Shown piece after piece: positions 1-9,207 of a stretch of DNA of 64,000 nucleotides. Numbering within the stretch: the stretch's first letter is position 1; every line of letters starts with the position of its first letter. The stretch lies in the NCBI RefSeq assembly GCF_008386575.1, contig NZ_VUOA01000005.1, forward strand, positions 62,001-126,000, in the 5' to 3' direction. The notes beneath the pieces were generated by a model. The model was given only the letters and a program-made list of their open reading frames with translations, ran no database searches and had not been told where the DNA came from. The translations under genes were made by a program, and so were the position numbers. This DNA is from Salinarimonas soli. Its GTDB lineage: Bacteria; Pseudomonadota; Alphaproteobacteria; Rhizobiales; Beijerinckiaceae.

Positions 1-1
1 G

Positions 2-925
2 GAGAAGGTCGAGATCGCCCGTCAGCACCTCATCGACGGCACGATGAAGAAGCACGGCCTCGATCCCAAGGAGTGGACGATCAGCGAGGACGGCCTCGCG
101 ATGCTGATCCGGCGCTACACCCGCGAGGCGGGCGTGCGTAACCTCGAGCGCGAAATCTCCAACCTGGCCCGCAAGGCCGTGAAGGAAATCCTCATCAAGA
201 AGATCGCCTCGGTGAACGTCACCGCGGAGAACCTGCCGGATTATCTCGGCCCGCCGAAGTTCCGATACGGCGAGGTCGAGGACGAGGACGCGGTCGGCGT
301 CGTCACGGGCCTGGCCTGGACGGAGGTCGGGGGCGAATTGCTCACGATCGAAGGCATCATGATGCCCGGCAAGGGCAAGATGACCGTCACGGGCAACCTG
401 CGCGACGTGATGAAGGAGTCGATCTCGGCCGCGGCGTCCTACGTCCGCTCGCGGACCCTTGACTTCGGCGTCGAGCCGCCGATGTTCGAGCGCCGGGACA
501 TCCACGTCCACGTTCCCGAGGGGGCGACCCCGAAGGACGGGCCCTCGGCCGGCATCGCCATGGCCACGGCCATCGTGTCGGTGATCACGGGGATCCCCGT
601 GCGGCGCGACATCGCCATGACCGGCGAGGTCACCCTGCGGGGTCGTGTCCTGCCCATCGGCGGGCTCAAGGAGAAGCTCCTCGCGGCGCTTCGGGGCGGC
701 ATCAAGAAAGTGCTCATCCCCGAGGAGAACGCGAAGGATCTCGTCGAGCTGCCGAAGAGCGTGAAGAACGGCCTGGAGATCGTGCCGGTCTCGCGCATGG
801 AGCAGGTGCTCGAGCACGCCCTCGTGCGCCGGCCCGAGCCGATCGAGTGGGACGAGCGCGCCGTCGCCTCGGCGCCCAAGCCCTCGACCAGCGACGAGGA
901 TCAGCCGGGCTTTGTCGCCCACTGA
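2..925 (+). CDS. lon: Lon ATP-dependent protease, 3' part (start lies upstream of the window)
   Basis: The frame is open from base 2, so only the C-terminal ~307 residues are present; the first ATG at 44 is internal. What remains is the end of the AAA+ small domain and the whole proteolytic domain. PKDGPSAGIAMATA carries the catalytic serine (codon 545-547), and GGLKEKLLAALRGG is the motif holding the catalytic lysine of the Ser-Lys dyad. The tail after PVSRMEQVLEHAL is short and charged. Lon degrades misfolded and regulatory proteins in the cytosol. A strong intrinsic terminator follows, and the HU gene comes next, the same lon-hup order as in many proteobacteria. Identity is certain; the length of the full protein cannot be seen. 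Confidence 0.97.
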   Translation, partial: EKVEIARQHLIDGTMKKHGLDPKEWTISEDGLAMLIRRYTREAGVRNLEREISNLARKAVKEILIKKIASVNVTAENLPDYLGPPKFRYGEVEDEDAVGVVTGLAWTEVGGELLTIEGIMMPGKGKMTVTGNLRDVMKESISAAASYVRSRTLDFGVEPPMFERRDIHVHVPEGATPKDGPSAGIAMATAIVSVITGIPVRRDIAMTGEVTLRGRVLPIGGLKEKLLAALRGGIKKVLIPEENAKDLVELPKSVKNGLEIVPVSRMEQVLEHALVRRPEPIEWDERAVASAPKPSTSDEDQPGFVAH

Positions 926-952
926 CCCACGCGCAACGTCGCGACAGAACGA

Positions 953-985
953 AGGCCCCCGGACGGATCGTCCGGGGGCCTTTTT
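953..985 (+). terminator. Rho-independent terminator of lon
   Basis: A perfect 13-bp stem (953-965 with 969-981) closes a 3-base loop and is followed by a run of T (981-985). It lies 27 bases after the lon stop codon and separates lon from hup. Confidence 0.93.
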
Positions 986-1124
986 CGTGGAGAGCGGGAC
1001 CGCATCGGGGTCTCAACGCCCGTTTGGGGTTGCCCTTCGGTCTCTTTTCGGCAAAACACCGTGCCTTCGACCGGCGCTCGGGCCCATTTTGCCGCGCCGG
1101 CGTGGCCCACAGGAGGACAAGCGA

Positions 1125-1400
1125 ATGAACAAAGGCGAGCTCGTCAGCGCCATCGCCGACAAGGCCAACCTCGGCAAGGGGCAGGCCGCAGAGGTTCTTG
1201 ACGCGACCATCGCCGTGATCACCGACGCGCTCAAGCGCGGCGAGGAGGTCAAGATCGTGGGCTTCGGCACGTTCACCGTGGCCGAGCGCGCCGCGGGCGA
1301 GGCCCGCAATCCCCGCACGGGCGAGAAGGTCCAGGTGGCGGCGAGCAAGACCCCCAAGTTCAAGGCCGGCGCGGGTCTCAAGGACCAGCTCAACGCCTGA
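1125..1400 (+). CDS. hup: HU family DNA-binding protein
   Basis: 91 residues, the normal HU length. The start is the ATG at 1125, chosen because AGGAGG (1111-1116) sits 8 bases upstream and because the protein then begins MNKGELVSAIADKA as HU proteins do; the longer frame from 912 has no homology. The DNA-binding arm is visible as the GFGTF motif followed by ARNPRTGEKVQVAASKTPKFKAG in two parts (residues ~46-82). HU is a histone-like nucleoid protein that bends DNA without strong sequence preference. It is monocistronic between the lon terminator and tRNA-Val. Confidence 0.95.
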   Translation: MNKGELVSAIADKANLGKGQAAEVLDATIAVITDALKRGEEVKIVGFGTFTVAERAAGEARNPRTGEKVQVAASKTPKFKAGAGLKDQLNA

Positions 1401-1523
1401 AACCCGGCGCCGACAGGCCGGGTCCGAGATCGCGAACCGTCGGCGCCCTTGCGCTGGCGGGTCGCTCGACTTTAATGACGTGACGATTGTCGCCGGGCAG
1501 GCTTCGGCCCCGGCGTCCGGGAT

Positions 1524-1599
1524 GGGCGGTTAGCTCAGTTGGTAGAGCGGCTGCTTTACACGCAGCGGGTCGGCGGTTCGAGTCCGTCACCGCCCACCA
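1524..1599 (+). tRNA. tRNA-Val (anticodon TAC)
   Basis: 76 nt cloverleaf. The acceptor stem GGGCGGT (1524-1530) pairs with ACCGCCC (1589-1595), the discriminator is A and CCA (1597-1599) is encoded. The anticodon stem GCTGC/GCAGC encloses the loop TTTACAC, so the anticodon is TAC. The T arm carries GGTTCGAGTCC. Confidence 0.97.
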
Positions 1600-1727
1600 T
1601 CCCTGGCCTCGATCTCCATCCGCTGCGGCGACCCGTCAGCAGCTTCGCACTTCCAGGCTTACCTTAGGTGATCTACGCTTGCAGCGTGGGCCCATGGAGC
1701 CCTGGGCTTGAGCGGAGAGGCTTTCCG

Positions 1728-2408
1728 ATGCGTATCGTCCTGGCAGCGCTCCTGTCGACCCTTGCCCTCGGCATCAGCCCCGGGGCACGGGCCATGAGCT
1801 ACCGTGCGGTGCCGATCGACAACGGGACGTGCGGCGCCGCCTGCCCGGCCGCCATCATGGCCACGGGAACGATCGAGGTGGACGAGCACCAGCGCTTCGC
1901 GCGCTTCGTGGGCGGCGTCGATCGCTCGCGCCTGTCCAACGTCCTCGTCGTCTCATCGCCCGGCGGCAACGTGGCGGGCTCCCTGCGCCTGGGCTTCCTG
2001 GTCCGCCGGCTCGGGATGCGCACCCTGGTGGGGCGCATCGGCCCAGGCGCGATCGGCCCGGGCTCCTGCGCCTCGGCCTGCGTCTACCTGTTCATGGCCG
2101 GAGCCGAGCGCCGGATCGTGCCCGGGAGCCGCCTTGCGGTTCACGCGGCCCGCAGCGTCGGCGTCGCGCAGCGCGACATCGTCGGCGGCGGCATGATCGA
2201 TCCCCAGGTTCGTCCGGGAGCTTTCGAGGACGCGATGCGCGAATATGCCGGGGCCATGGGCGTGAGCCCGGCCCTGATCGACCTCGCGAGCAGCATCCCG
2301 CACGAATCGGCGCACATCCTGAGCGACGCCGAGCTCAGCCGCTACCGGCTGACCACGGCCCCGCCGGCTCGCGGCGGCCGCCCCCGCCGGGCCGTGCCGG
2401 CCCGTTGA
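1728..2408 (+). CDS. Exported ClpP/crotonase-fold protein (COG3904-like)
   Basis: 226 residues from the ATG at 1728, chosen because it opens a clean signal peptide (MRIVLAALLSTLALGISPGARA); an in-frame ATG at 1668 would bury it. After export the protein shows VLVVSSPGGNVAGSLRLG (oxyanion-type SPGG turn), then GSCASACVYLFMAG, where the second Ser-Ala-Cys segment aligns with the ClpP nucleophile, then LAVHAA, a candidate catalytic histidine. This order (SPGG, S-x-C, H) fits periplasmic ClpP-fold proteins of COG3904, whose substrates are not known. It sits alone between tRNA-Val and tRNA-Asp. Protease activity is an inference from the fold. Confidence 0.75.
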   Translation: MRIVLAALLSTLALGISPGARAMSYRAVPIDNGTCGAACPAAIMATGTIEVDEHQRFARFVGGVDRSRLSNVLVVSSPGGNVAGSLRLGFLVRRLGMRTLVGRIGPGAIGPGSCASACVYLFMAGAERRIVPGSRLAVHAARSVGVAQRDIVGGGMIDPQVRPGAFEDAMREYAGAMGVSPALIDLASSIPHESAHILSDAELSRYRLTTAPPARGGRPRRAVPAR

Positions 2409-2451
2409 GGGCGGTCCTTCGAGGATTTCTCCCCGGCAGGCCGCACGCCTG

Positions 2452-2479
2452 TTGACACGGGGAGGGCCGCCGCTTAATT
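2452..2479 (+). promoter_or_regulatory. Candidate sigma-70 promoter of tRNA-Asp
   Basis: A perfect -35 box TTGACA (2452-2457) is followed after 16 bases by TTAATT (2474-2479), 40 bases before tRNA-Asp. Consensus match only. Confidence 0.6.
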
Positions 2480-2518
2480 GAGCCTCCGTCGCGAGCGAGA
2501 TCGCTCCGACCGCCCTGC

Positions 2519-2595
2519 GCGGGCGTAGCTCAGTTGGTTAGAGTGCCGGCCTGTCACGCCGGAGGTCGCGGGTTCGAGCCCCGTCGCCCGCGCCA
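2519..2595 (+). tRNA. tRNA-Asp (anticodon GTC)
   Basis: 77 nt. The acceptor stem GCGGGCG (2519-2525) pairs with CGCCCGC (2585-2591), the discriminator is G and CCA is encoded (2593-2595). The anticodon stem CCGGC/GCCGG has loop CTGTCAC, giving GTC. Confidence 0.97.
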
Positions 2596-2696
2596 CGTAC
2601 CCCGCAGGGGTATTCCGACCGTTTCGCGGTCTTCTCCTCTTCCCGATCATGAGCGTCCAGCCCGGCACCCGCCGCTTGCGCCATGACGTCCGGCCG

Positions 2697-3092
2697 TCAG
2701 CGGACCACGTAGGGGCCCGTGAGGCGGATCGAGACGTCGCTGCAGACCTCGCTCTGCAGGGGCACCGGCCGCCCCGCCACGATTCTCTGGACATAGCCGC
2801 CGTCGCGGCAGCCGCCCGCGATCCCGACATAGCGGTGAACCCGGTGAACCACGCGAGCGCGTCGCATGACGCGGTGCTTCGCGACCCTGTGAGGCCGCAT
2901 GGCCCGGCGGCTCGTGACGGTGCTCGATCGCGCCACCCGGGCCACCGCGATGCCGGCCGGGACGGGATTGTGCTCGAGGATCAGCGTGGTGCCGCGCTGG
3001 CGCTCGAAATAGATGCTGTAGGGATTGGCCGTCGCGGGAGCGACCGCGAGAAGGAGGCCGAGGCCTGACAGAGCGAGTCGGAGTGGTGTCAT
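2697..3092 (-). CDS. Small exported hypothetical protein
   Basis: 131 residues. The first ~22 residues form a signal peptide (MTPLRLALSGLGLLLAVAPATA), and the mature part begins NPYSIYFERQRGTTLILEHN. The middle is very rich in Arg, Val and His. Two cysteines (GGCRDGG and SEVCSDV, residues ~94 and ~117) could form one disulfide in the periplasm. I recognise no family. It is followed on the same strand, upstream, by another small exported protein gene, so the two may share a transcript. Confidence 0.55.
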   Translation of the reverse strand: MTPLRLALSGLGLLLAVAPATANPYSIYFERQRGTTLILEHNPVPAGIAVARVARSSTVTSRRAMRPHRVAKHRVMRRARVVHRVHRYVGIAGGCRDGGYVQRIVAGRPVPLQSEVCSDVSIRLTGPYVVR

Positions 3093-3165
3093 GAGAGCCG
3101 CCGTTCGTGGATGCCGCTCCCGATAACGCCAAGCTGAACCCGCCGTTCCCGGGGCGGCGCCGGCC

Positions 3166-3582
3166 TCAGCGCAGCGGGGTCGGGCGCCCTGGCGCAGCAG
3201 GGGCGGTCGCGGCCGGACTGGCGGGCGCCACTTGGGGCGCCGGAGCGGCGGGAGGGGAGGGGGGTGGTGCCAGCGGGTTCGGCTCCCCCATGAGCGCCGC
3301 CCGTGCCTCGATGCCGATCAAGGGCATGGCGCGATTCTGCGAGCAGGCCTGCTGGAGGGCACCGGCACCCTCCTCGAGCTTGCCCCTGTCGAGGGAGGAG
3401 CGCTGCGCAGCACCTGCATAATAGCCATGCAGCCATAGCGCGAGCTGCGTGCGCTCGGCCGCCGGCATCTCGAGGAACTGGGCGCAGCTCGCCTGGCGGA
3501 GGTCGGCCACCTGCGCCGCACCAGGCCCCGTCAGCATCGCGAGAACCGCTGCCGAGAGCCCGACGAACCCCTTGCGACACAT
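3166..3582 (-). CDS. HdeA/HdeB-like small exported protein
   Basis: 138 residues. A signal peptide (MCRKGFVGLSAAVLAMLTGPGAA) is followed by a short helical domain. In it, ASCAQFLEMPAAERTQLALW and the second cysteine in QQACSQNRAMPLIG are spaced as the disulfide pair of HdeA-family proteins. The C-terminal ~40 residues are a Pro/Ala linker. HdeA-type proteins are periplasmic acid-stress chaperones; whether this one does that job is inferred from the fold only. It is divergent from the nuo operon, with a 256-bp shared intergenic region. Confidence 0.65.
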   Translation of the reverse strand: MCRKGFVGLSAAVLAMLTGPGAAQVADLRQASCAQFLEMPAAERTQLALWLHGYYAGAAQRSSLDRGKLEEGAGALQQACSQNRAMPLIGIEARAALMGEPNPLAPPPSPPAAPAPQVAPASPAATAPAAPGRPTPLR

Positions 3583-3838
3583 GCGCTCGACTCCTTGCCG
3601 CTCCCCGCCCGGGGCCTCATCTACACCTCAAGTCGAAGCGGTGGAAGGCGTGAGCGCGCAACCGGTTCACGGGCCGCCGGACGTACTTGTATAGGCCCGC
3701 CACGTGGGGTAAGCGTCCCGGGCCACCACGAGCCGTCTCGTTCGTCTCCGTCCTGGTTTCCGGGCACTGAGACCCTGTGCCGGATCCGTGGTCGAAGCCT
3801 GGGAGGGGGCCCTCGCTCCCGCCGCATCAAGGTGCTGC

Positions 3839-4204
3839 ATGAATAGTATCGTGGCGGACTACCTGCCTCTCGCGATCTTCCTCGGCGTAGCGCTGTTCAT
3901 CGGCGCCGCCCTGATGATCGCGCCGTTTCTCGTGGCCTATCGCCGGCCCGACAACGAGAAGCTGTCGGCCTACGAATGCGGCTTCAACGCGTTCGACGAT
4001 GCGCGGATGAAGTTCGACGTGAAGTTCTACCTCGTCGCCATCCTGTTCATCATCTTCGATCTCGAGGTCGCCTTCCTGTTCCCCTGGGCGCTCGTGTTCG
4101 GGGATCTGGGCTGGTTCGGCTTCTGGTCGATGATGCTGTTCCTCGGCGTCCTCACGGTCGGCTTCGTCTACGAGTGGAAGAAGGGAGCCCTCGAATGGGA
4201 CTGA
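3839..4204 (+). CDS. nuoA: NADH-quinone oxidoreductase subunit A
   Basis: 121 residues from the ATG at 3839, the usual NuoA length; the longer frame from 3788 adds non-homologous residues. There are three membrane helices (about residues 10-33, 64-88 and 92-115). The conserved loop [19 protein letters not shown] leads into [11 protein letters not shown]. It is a membrane-arm subunit next to the quinone site of complex I and the first gene of a complete nuoA-N operon. The end overlaps the nuoB start by 10 bases. No strong Shine-Dalgarno precedes the start. Confidence 0.97.
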   Translation: MNSIVADYLPLAIFLGVALFIGAALMIAPFLVAYRRPDNEKLSAYECGFNAFDDARMKFDVKFYLVAILFIIFDLEVAFLFPWALVFGDLGWFGFWSMMLFLGVLTVGFVYEWKKGALEWD

Positions 4205-4779
4205 TCAACGCCGACAAGCCGCGCATCGTCGCGCCGCAGCCGGAGGACACGATCGATCCGATGACCGGCAAGCGCATCGGCGAGACCGATCCGTTCTTCA
4301 CGTCGGTTTCCGCCGAGCTCGCCGACCGCGGCTTTCTCGTGACCTCCGCCGACGACCTCATCACCTGGGCGCGCACCGGCTCGCTCATGTGGATGACGTT
4401 CGGCCTCGCCTGCTGCGCGGTCGAGATGATGCAGATGTCCATGCCGCGCTACGACGCCGAGCGCTTCGGCTTCGCGCCGCGCGCCAGCCCGCGCCAGTCG
4501 GACGTGATCATCATCGCCGGCACGCTGTGCAACAAGATGGCGCCGGCGGTGCGCAAGATCTACGACCAGATGCCCGAGCCTCGCTACGTGATCTCCATGG
4601 GATCGTGCGCGAACGGCGGCGGCTACTATCACTGGTCCTATTCGGTGGTGCGCGGCTGCGACCGCATCATCCCGGTCGACGTGTACGTGCCGGGCTGCCC
4701 GCCGACCGCGGAGGCGCTGCTCTACGGCGTGCTCCTCCTGCAGAAGAAGATCCGCCGCACCGGCACCATCGAGCGCTAA
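4195..4779 (+). CDS. nuoB: NADH-quinone oxidoreductase subunit B
   Basis: 194 residues. The start ATG at 4195 lies inside the nuoA end, implying translational coupling. The four ligands of cluster N2 are visible: the tandem pair in [22 protein letters not shown], and [13 protein letters not shown]. The N-terminal ~25 residues form the usual polar extension. NuoB passes electrons from the Fe-S chain to the quinone at the junction of the two arms. The next gene, nuoC, begins 2 bases after the stop. Confidence 0.98.
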   Translation: MGLINADKPRIVAPQPEDTIDPMTGKRIGETDPFFTSVSAELADRGFLVTSADDLITWARTGSLMWMTFGLACCAVEMMQMSMPRYDAERFGFAPRASPRQSDVIIIAGTLCNKMAPAVRKIYDQMPEPRYVISMGSCANGGGYYHWSYSVVRGCDRIIPVDVYVPGCPPTAEALLYGVLLLQKKIRRTGTIER

Positions 4780-4781
4780 GC

Positions 4782-5384
4782 ATGGCCACGGACCAGAACG
4801 AACTCGCCGATCACATCAGGGCCTCTCTCGGCGAGGCCGTGCTGGCGACCGACATCGCCTACGGCCAGCTGACCGTGACGGCGGTTCCCGAGGAGATCGT
4901 GCGGGTGGTCACCTTCCTGCGCGACGATCCGAAGTGCCTGTTCTTCTGCTTCACGAGCATCTGCGGCGCGGATTACCCGGGCCGCGAGAAGCGCTTCGAC
5001 GTGGTCTACCAGTTCCTTTCGCCGCGCCTGAACCAGCGCATTCGCGTCAAGGTCCAGGTGGACGACGCGACCCCGGTGCCCTCGCTCATGGAGGTCTATC
5101 CGGCGGCGAACTGGTACGAGCGCGAGACCTACGACCTCTACGGCGTCCTGTTCTCGGGCCATGGCGACCTGCGCCGGATCCTGACGGATTACGGCTTCGA
5201 GGGGCACCCGCTGCGCAAGGACTTCCCCCTGACCGGCTTCGTCGAGGTCCGCTACGACAACGAGCAGGGGCGGGTGGTCTACGAGCCCGTCCGGCTGCAG
5301 CAGGAGCTGCGCAACTTCGACTTCCTCTCGCCCTGGGAAGGCACCGACTACGTGCTGCCCGGAGACGAGAAGGCCAAGCAGTAG
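4782..5384 (+). CDS. nuoC: NADH-quinone oxidoreductase subunit C
   Basis: 200 residues, the standard length for a free-standing NuoC (not fused to NuoD as in E. coli). The 30-kDa family signature is seen in [20 protein letters not shown] (residues ~112-131), followed by [17 protein letters not shown]. It is a hydrophilic peripheral-arm subunit that packs against NuoD and NuoB. Confidence 0.97.
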   Translation: MATDQNELADHIRASLGEAVLATDIAYGQLTVTAVPEEIVRVVTFLRDDPKCLFFCFTSICGADYPGREKRFDVVYQFLSPRLNQRIRVKVQVDDATPVPSLMEVYPAANWYERETYDLYGVLFSGHGDLRRILTDYGFEGHPLRKDFPLTGFVEVRYDNEQGRVVYEPVRLQQELRNFDFLSPWEGTDYVLPGDEKAKQ

Positions 5385-5399
5385 AGCCCGGAGAACCCT

Positions 5400-6590
5400 G
5401 TGGCCGAGCACGACATCCGCAACTTCTCGATCAATTTCGGGCCCCAGCACCCGGCGGCGCACGGCGTGCTCCGTCTCGTCCTGGAGCTCGACGGCGAGGT
5501 GGTCGACCGGGTTGACCCGCATATCGGGCTCCTCCATCGCGGCACCGAGAAGTTCTGCGAGTACAAGCCCTACCTCCAGTGCATCCCCTATTTCGACCGG
5601 CTCGACTATGTCGCGCCGATGAACCAGGAGCATGCCTTCTGCCTCGCGGTGGAGAAGCTCGTCGGCGTCGACATCCCTAAGCGCGCCCAGCTCATCCGGG
5701 TGCTCTATTCCGAGATCGGGCGCATCCTCTCGCACCTGCTCAACGTGACGACCCAGGCCATGGACGTCGGCGCGCTGACGCCGCCGCTCTGGGGCTTCGA
5801 GGAGCGCGAGAAGCTTATGGGCTTCTACGAGCGCGCCTCCGGCTCGCGGCTCCACGCCAACTACTTCCGCTTCGGCGGCGTGCGCCAGGACCTGCCGCCC
5901 GACCTCATCAACGACATCGAGGCCTGGTGCGACCCCTTCCTGAGGATCGTGGACGACCTCCACAACCTCGTCATGGAAAACCGCATCTTCAAGCAGCGTA
6001 ACGTCGACATCGCCACGATCACCATCGAGGATTGCTGGCGCTGGGGCTTCTCGGGCCCGATCGTGCGCTCCTGCGGCGCGGCATGGGACCTGCGCAAGGC
6101 GCAGCCCTACGAGTGCTACGAGGAGCTCGACTTCGACATCCCCGTCGGCAAGAACGGCGACAACTACGATCGCCAGCTCATCCGCATGGAAGAGATGCGC
6201 CAGTCGGTCCGCATCATGCGCCAGTGCATCACGAAGCTGCGGGCGCCCGAGGGCCAGGGGGCCGTGCGCTCCAACGACGGCAAGGTGGCGCCGCCGTCCC
6301 GCAAGGAGATGAAGCGCTCGATGGAAGCGCTCATCCATCATTTCAAACTCTTTACGGAAGGCTTTCACGTGCCGGCGGGCGAGGTCTACGTGCCGATCGA
6401 GGCGCCCAAGGGCGAGTTCGGCGTGTATCTCGTGGCCGACGGGACCAACAAGGCGCACCGGTGCTACATCCGGGCGCCGGGCTACGCCCATCTTCAGGCG
6501 ATGGACTTCCTGTGCAAGGGGCACATGCTGGCGGACGTGGCCGGCATCCTGGGGTCGATCGACATCGTGTTCGGTGAGGTGGATCGCTGA
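5400..6590 (+). CDS. nuoD: NADH-quinone oxidoreductase subunit D
   Basis: 396 residues from a GTG start at 5400, preceded by CGGAGA. The protein begins [20 protein letters not shown], which fits family N-termini exactly. [17 protein letters not shown] and [11 protein letters not shown] form the quinone-pocket loop (conserved His and the HRGTEK motif), and [19 protein letters not shown] follows. The C-terminus ends DIVFGEVDR as in other NuoD proteins. It is related to the large subunit of [NiFe] hydrogenases but lacks the Ni-binding cysteines. With NuoB it forms the quinone-reducing site. Confidence 0.98.
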   Translation: MAEHDIRNFSINFGPQHPAAHGVLRLVLELDGEVVDRVDPHIGLLHRGTEKFCEYKPYLQCIPYFDRLDYVAPMNQEHAFCLAVEKLVGVDIPKRAQLIRVLYSEIGRILSHLLNVTTQAMDVGALTPPLWGFEEREKLMGFYERASGSRLHANYFRFGGVRQDLPPDLINDIEAWCDPFLRIVDDLHNLVMENRIFKQRNVDIATITIEDCWRWGFSGPIVRSCGAAWDLRKAQPYECYEELDFDIPVGKNGDNYDRQLIRMEEMRQSVRIMRQCITKLRAPEGQGAVRSNDGKVAPPSRKEMKRSMEALIHHFKLFTEGFHVPAGEVYVPIEAPKGEFGVYLVADGTNKAHRCYIRAPGYAHLQAMDFLCKGHMLADVAGILGSIDIVFGEVDR

Positions 6591-6619
6591 CGGGCGGTCC
6601 GACAGAAGGATAGAACGGC

Positions 6620-7648
6620 ATGGCCGTCCGCAGGCTTGCAGCCGACGAGATCCAGCCCAAGAGCTTCACGCTCTCCGCCGACGCGGAGGCCTGGGCTCAG
6701 GAGCAGATCGCCAAGTACCCGGAAGGCCGGCAGGCTTCGGCCGTCGTCCCCCTTCTGTGGAAGGTACAGGGCGACTGCGGGGGCTGGCTGCCGCAGAAGG
6801 CGATCGAGGCGGTCGCCGAGCGTCTCGGCATGCCCTATATCCGGGTGCTGGAGGTCGCGACCTTCTACACCATGTTCAACCTGGAGCCGGTGGGCCGCCA
6901 CTTCATCCAGTGCTGCGGCACGACGCCTTGCGCCCTGCGCGGCGCCAACGACCTCATGGATATGCTGCGTGGGCGTGTCGGCGAGCAGCGTCACGTGACC
7001 GCGGACGGCAACTTCTCCTGGCTTGAGGTCGAGTGCCTCGGCGCCTGCACCAATGCGCCGATGGTTCAGATCAACAACGACTATTACGAGGATCTGACGC
7101 CCGAGATCCTGTCGCGGATCATGGACGAGCTGGCGGCCGGCGGCACCCCGAAGCGCGGGCCGCAGCAGGGGCGCAACGCCTCGGAGCCGCTCGGCGAGTC
7201 CGTCACCCTCGTCGAGCCCTCGCTCTACGACGGCTCGATGATCGGCGCATGGCGCAAGCGGTTCGAGGAGACCGCGCCGGCGGCGGAAGCGAACGCCAAG
7301 GCGGAGGGCGAGCGCGCCACCCAGCAGGCCGCGACCAACCCGAAGCCCGCGAAGCCCGATGCCGGCCGCGTGGTCGAGCGGCCCGTCGGCGACACCCCGG
7401 CGGTCCGCGCCGCGGCTGGCGAGAAGCCTGTCTCTACCGGCAAGCAGGCCGCGGCCGCCGAGCCGAGCCGCACGACGGTGGCTGAGGGCAAGCCCGCTTC
7501 GGAGACCGTGGCGCCGCCGCGCTCCAGGAAATCCTACGTCAATACGCCCGTGAAGCCGGAAGACGGCCGCACGGTCGCGGACGCACCCGCGTCCCCTGAT
7601 TCCGCATCGGTGCAGACGAGCGGCACCGAGAAGACCTCCGGGTCCTGA
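6620..7648 (+). CDS. nuoE: NADH-quinone oxidoreductase subunit E with a long C-terminal extension
   Basis: 342 residues. Residues ~10-175 are the thioredoxin-like NuoE domain. The four [2Fe-2S] (N1a) ligands fall in [13 protein letters not shown] (first two, with the CGTTPC spacing) and [14 protein letters not shown]. Residues ~176-342 are a low-complexity Ala/Pro/Lys/Glu-rich tail with no recognisable fold. Family members are usually ~160-240 residues; long tails are known in some Hyphomicrobiales. NuoE works with NuoF and NuoG in the NADH-oxidising module. The tail is probably disordered; its role is not known. Confidence 0.95.
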   Translation: MAVRRLAADEIQPKSFTLSADAEAWAQEQIAKYPEGRQASAVVPLLWKVQGDCGGWLPQKAIEAVAERLGMPYIRVLEVATFYTMFNLEPVGRHFIQCCGTTPCALRGANDLMDMLRGRVGEQRHVTADGNFSWLEVECLGACTNAPMVQINNDYYEDLTPEILSRIMDELAAGGTPKRGPQQGRNASEPLGESVTLVEPSLYDGSMIGAWRKRFEETAPAAEANAKAEGERATQQAATNPKPAKPDAGRVVERPVGDTPAVRAAAGEKPVSTGKQAAAAEPSRTTVAEGKPASETVAPPRSRKSYVNTPVKPEDGRTVADAPASPDSASVQTSGTEKTSGS

Positions 7649-7680
7649 AACGCCCCAGGCTTGAAAGGCTGACGAGCGTC

Positions 7681-8982
7681 ATGCTTCACGATCGCGACCG
7701 CATCTTCACCAACCTCTACGGCCTGCACTCCCCGGGCCTCGAGGCCGCGCGCCGCCGCGGCGCGTGGGACGGCACCAAGTTCCTCCTTGAGAAGGGGCGG
7801 GACTGGATCATCGACGAGATGAAGAAGTCGGGCCTGCGCGGCCGTGGCGGCGCAGGCTTTCCGACCGGCCTGAAATGGTCCTTCATGCCGAAGGCCTCCG
7901 ACGGGCGCCCGCATTACCTCGTGGTGAACGCCGACGAGTCCGAGCCTGGCACCGCGAAGGACCGGGAGATCATGCGGCATGACCCGCATCTCCTCGTCGA
8001 GGGCTGCCTCCTCGCGTCCTTCGCCATGGGGGCGCACGCAGCCTACGTCTACATCCGCGGCGAGTACATCGCCGAGCGCGACGCGCTCCAGCGTGCGGTG
8101 GACGAGGCCTACGAGGCCCGGCTCATCGGCAAGGACAACATCCACGGCTATCCCTTCGACCTCTACGTCCACCACGGCGCGGGCGCCTACATCTGCGGCG
8201 AGGAGACGGCCCTCATCGAGAGCCTCGAGGGCAAGAAGGGCATGCCGCGCCTCAAGCCCCCGTTCCCGGCGAATATGGGCCTCTATGGCTGCCCGACGAC
8301 CGTGAACAACGTCGAGTCCATCGCGGTGGCGGGGACGATCCTGCGCCGGGGCGCGGCCTGGTTCGCGGGGCTCGGTCGCCCCAACAACACGGGCTCCAAG
8401 CTCTTCTCCATCTCGGGCCACGTGAACCGGCCTTGCAACGTCGAGGAGGAGCTCGGCATCACTTTCCGCGAGCTCGTCGAGAAGCATTGCGGCGGCGTCC
8501 GCGGCGGCTTCGACAACCTGCTCGCCGTGATCCCCGGCGGTTCCTCGGTGCCCCTCGTGCCCGCGCACGAGATCGCCGACGCCCACATGGACTTCGACAC
8601 CCTGCGCAACCTCAAGTCGGGCCTCGGCACGGCGGCGGTGATCGTCATGGACAAGTCGACCGACGTGGTGCGCGCCATCACCCGGCTCGCCTATTTCTAC
8701 AAGCACGAGTCCTGCGGCCAGTGCACGCCCTGCCGCGAGGGCACCGGCTGGATGTGGCGGGTGCTGTCGCGCATGTCCGAGGGCCGGGCGCAGCGGCGCG
8801 AGATCGACATGCTCCTCGACGTCTCCTACCAGATCGAGGGCCACACGATTTGCGCGCTCGGCGACGCCGCCGCCTGGCCGGTCCAGGGCCTCATCCGCCA
8901 CTTCCGTCACGAGATCGAGAAGCGCATCGACGACTACGCGGCGAACCCGCATAGCGAGCCGGTGCGGGTCGCGGCGGAGTAG
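7681..8982 (+). CDS. nuoF: NADH-quinone oxidoreductase subunit F
   Basis: 433 residues. The FMN- and NADH-binding Rossmann-like part contains [18 protein letters not shown] (residues ~53-70) and [19 protein letters not shown]. The N3 [4Fe-4S] ligands are [16 protein letters not shown] (three Cys) and the distal [16 protein letters not shown]. This is the NADH-oxidising subunit. It is followed 2 bases later by a small non-nuo ORF and then nuoG. Confidence 0.98.
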   Translation: MLHDRDRIFTNLYGLHSPGLEAARRRGAWDGTKFLLEKGRDWIIDEMKKSGLRGRGGAGFPTGLKWSFMPKASDGRPHYLVVNADESEPGTAKDREIMRHDPHLLVEGCLLASFAMGAHAAYVYIRGEYIAERDALQRAVDEAYEARLIGKDNIHGYPFDLYVHHGAGAYICGEETALIESLEGKKGMPRLKPPFPANMGLYGCPTTVNNVESIAVAGTILRRGAAWFAGLGRPNNTGSKLFSISGHVNRPCNVEEELGITFRELVEKHCGGVRGGFDNLLAVIPGGSSVPLVPAHEIADAHMDFDTLRNLKSGLGTAAVIVMDKSTDVVRAITRLAYFYKHESCGQCTPCREGTGWMWRVLSRMSEGRAQRREIDMLLDVSYQIEGHTICALGDAAAWPVQGLIRHFRHEIEKRIDDYAANPHSEPVRVAAE

Positions 8983-8984
8983 GG

Positions 8985-9197
8985 ATGATGCCGACCGAGC
9001 CTGAAAGCCTCGTGCTGGTGATGCTCCGGCGGATCGACGAAAAGGTCGATCGCATGTCGGAGGATGTGCGCGAGCTGAAGGTTCGAATGACAGCCGTCGA
9101 GGAGAACCTCGCCCTCGTGCATCGGCGCATCGACCGCGTCGAAGCCCGCCTGGACCGCATCGAGCGCCGGCTCGATCTCGTCGAAACACCGCATTGA
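8985..9197 (+). CDS. Small coiled-coil protein between nuoF and nuoG
   Basis: 70 residues from the ATG at 8985 (or the next codon), 2 bases after the nuoF stop and 10 bases before nuoG, so it is almost certainly translated from the nuo mRNA. From residue ~14 to the end the sequence has a heptad pattern, with I/L/V/M at a and d positions and charged residues between (for example [20 protein letters not shown]). This is a single long amphipathic helix that should form a coiled coil. There are no cysteines or membrane segment. I recognise no nuo subunit; Bdr/SlyX-like short coiled-coil ORFs look similar. Function unknown. Confidence 0.7.
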   Translation: MMPTEPESLVLVMLRRIDEKVDRMSEDVRELKVRMTAVEENLALVHRRIDRVEARLDRIERRLDLVETPH

Positions 9198-9207
9198 AGT
9201 AGACACC

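Noticed and set aside
4776..6524. 582-codon minus-strand frame
   Set aside because: Antisense to nuoC/nuoD; artefact of GC bias.
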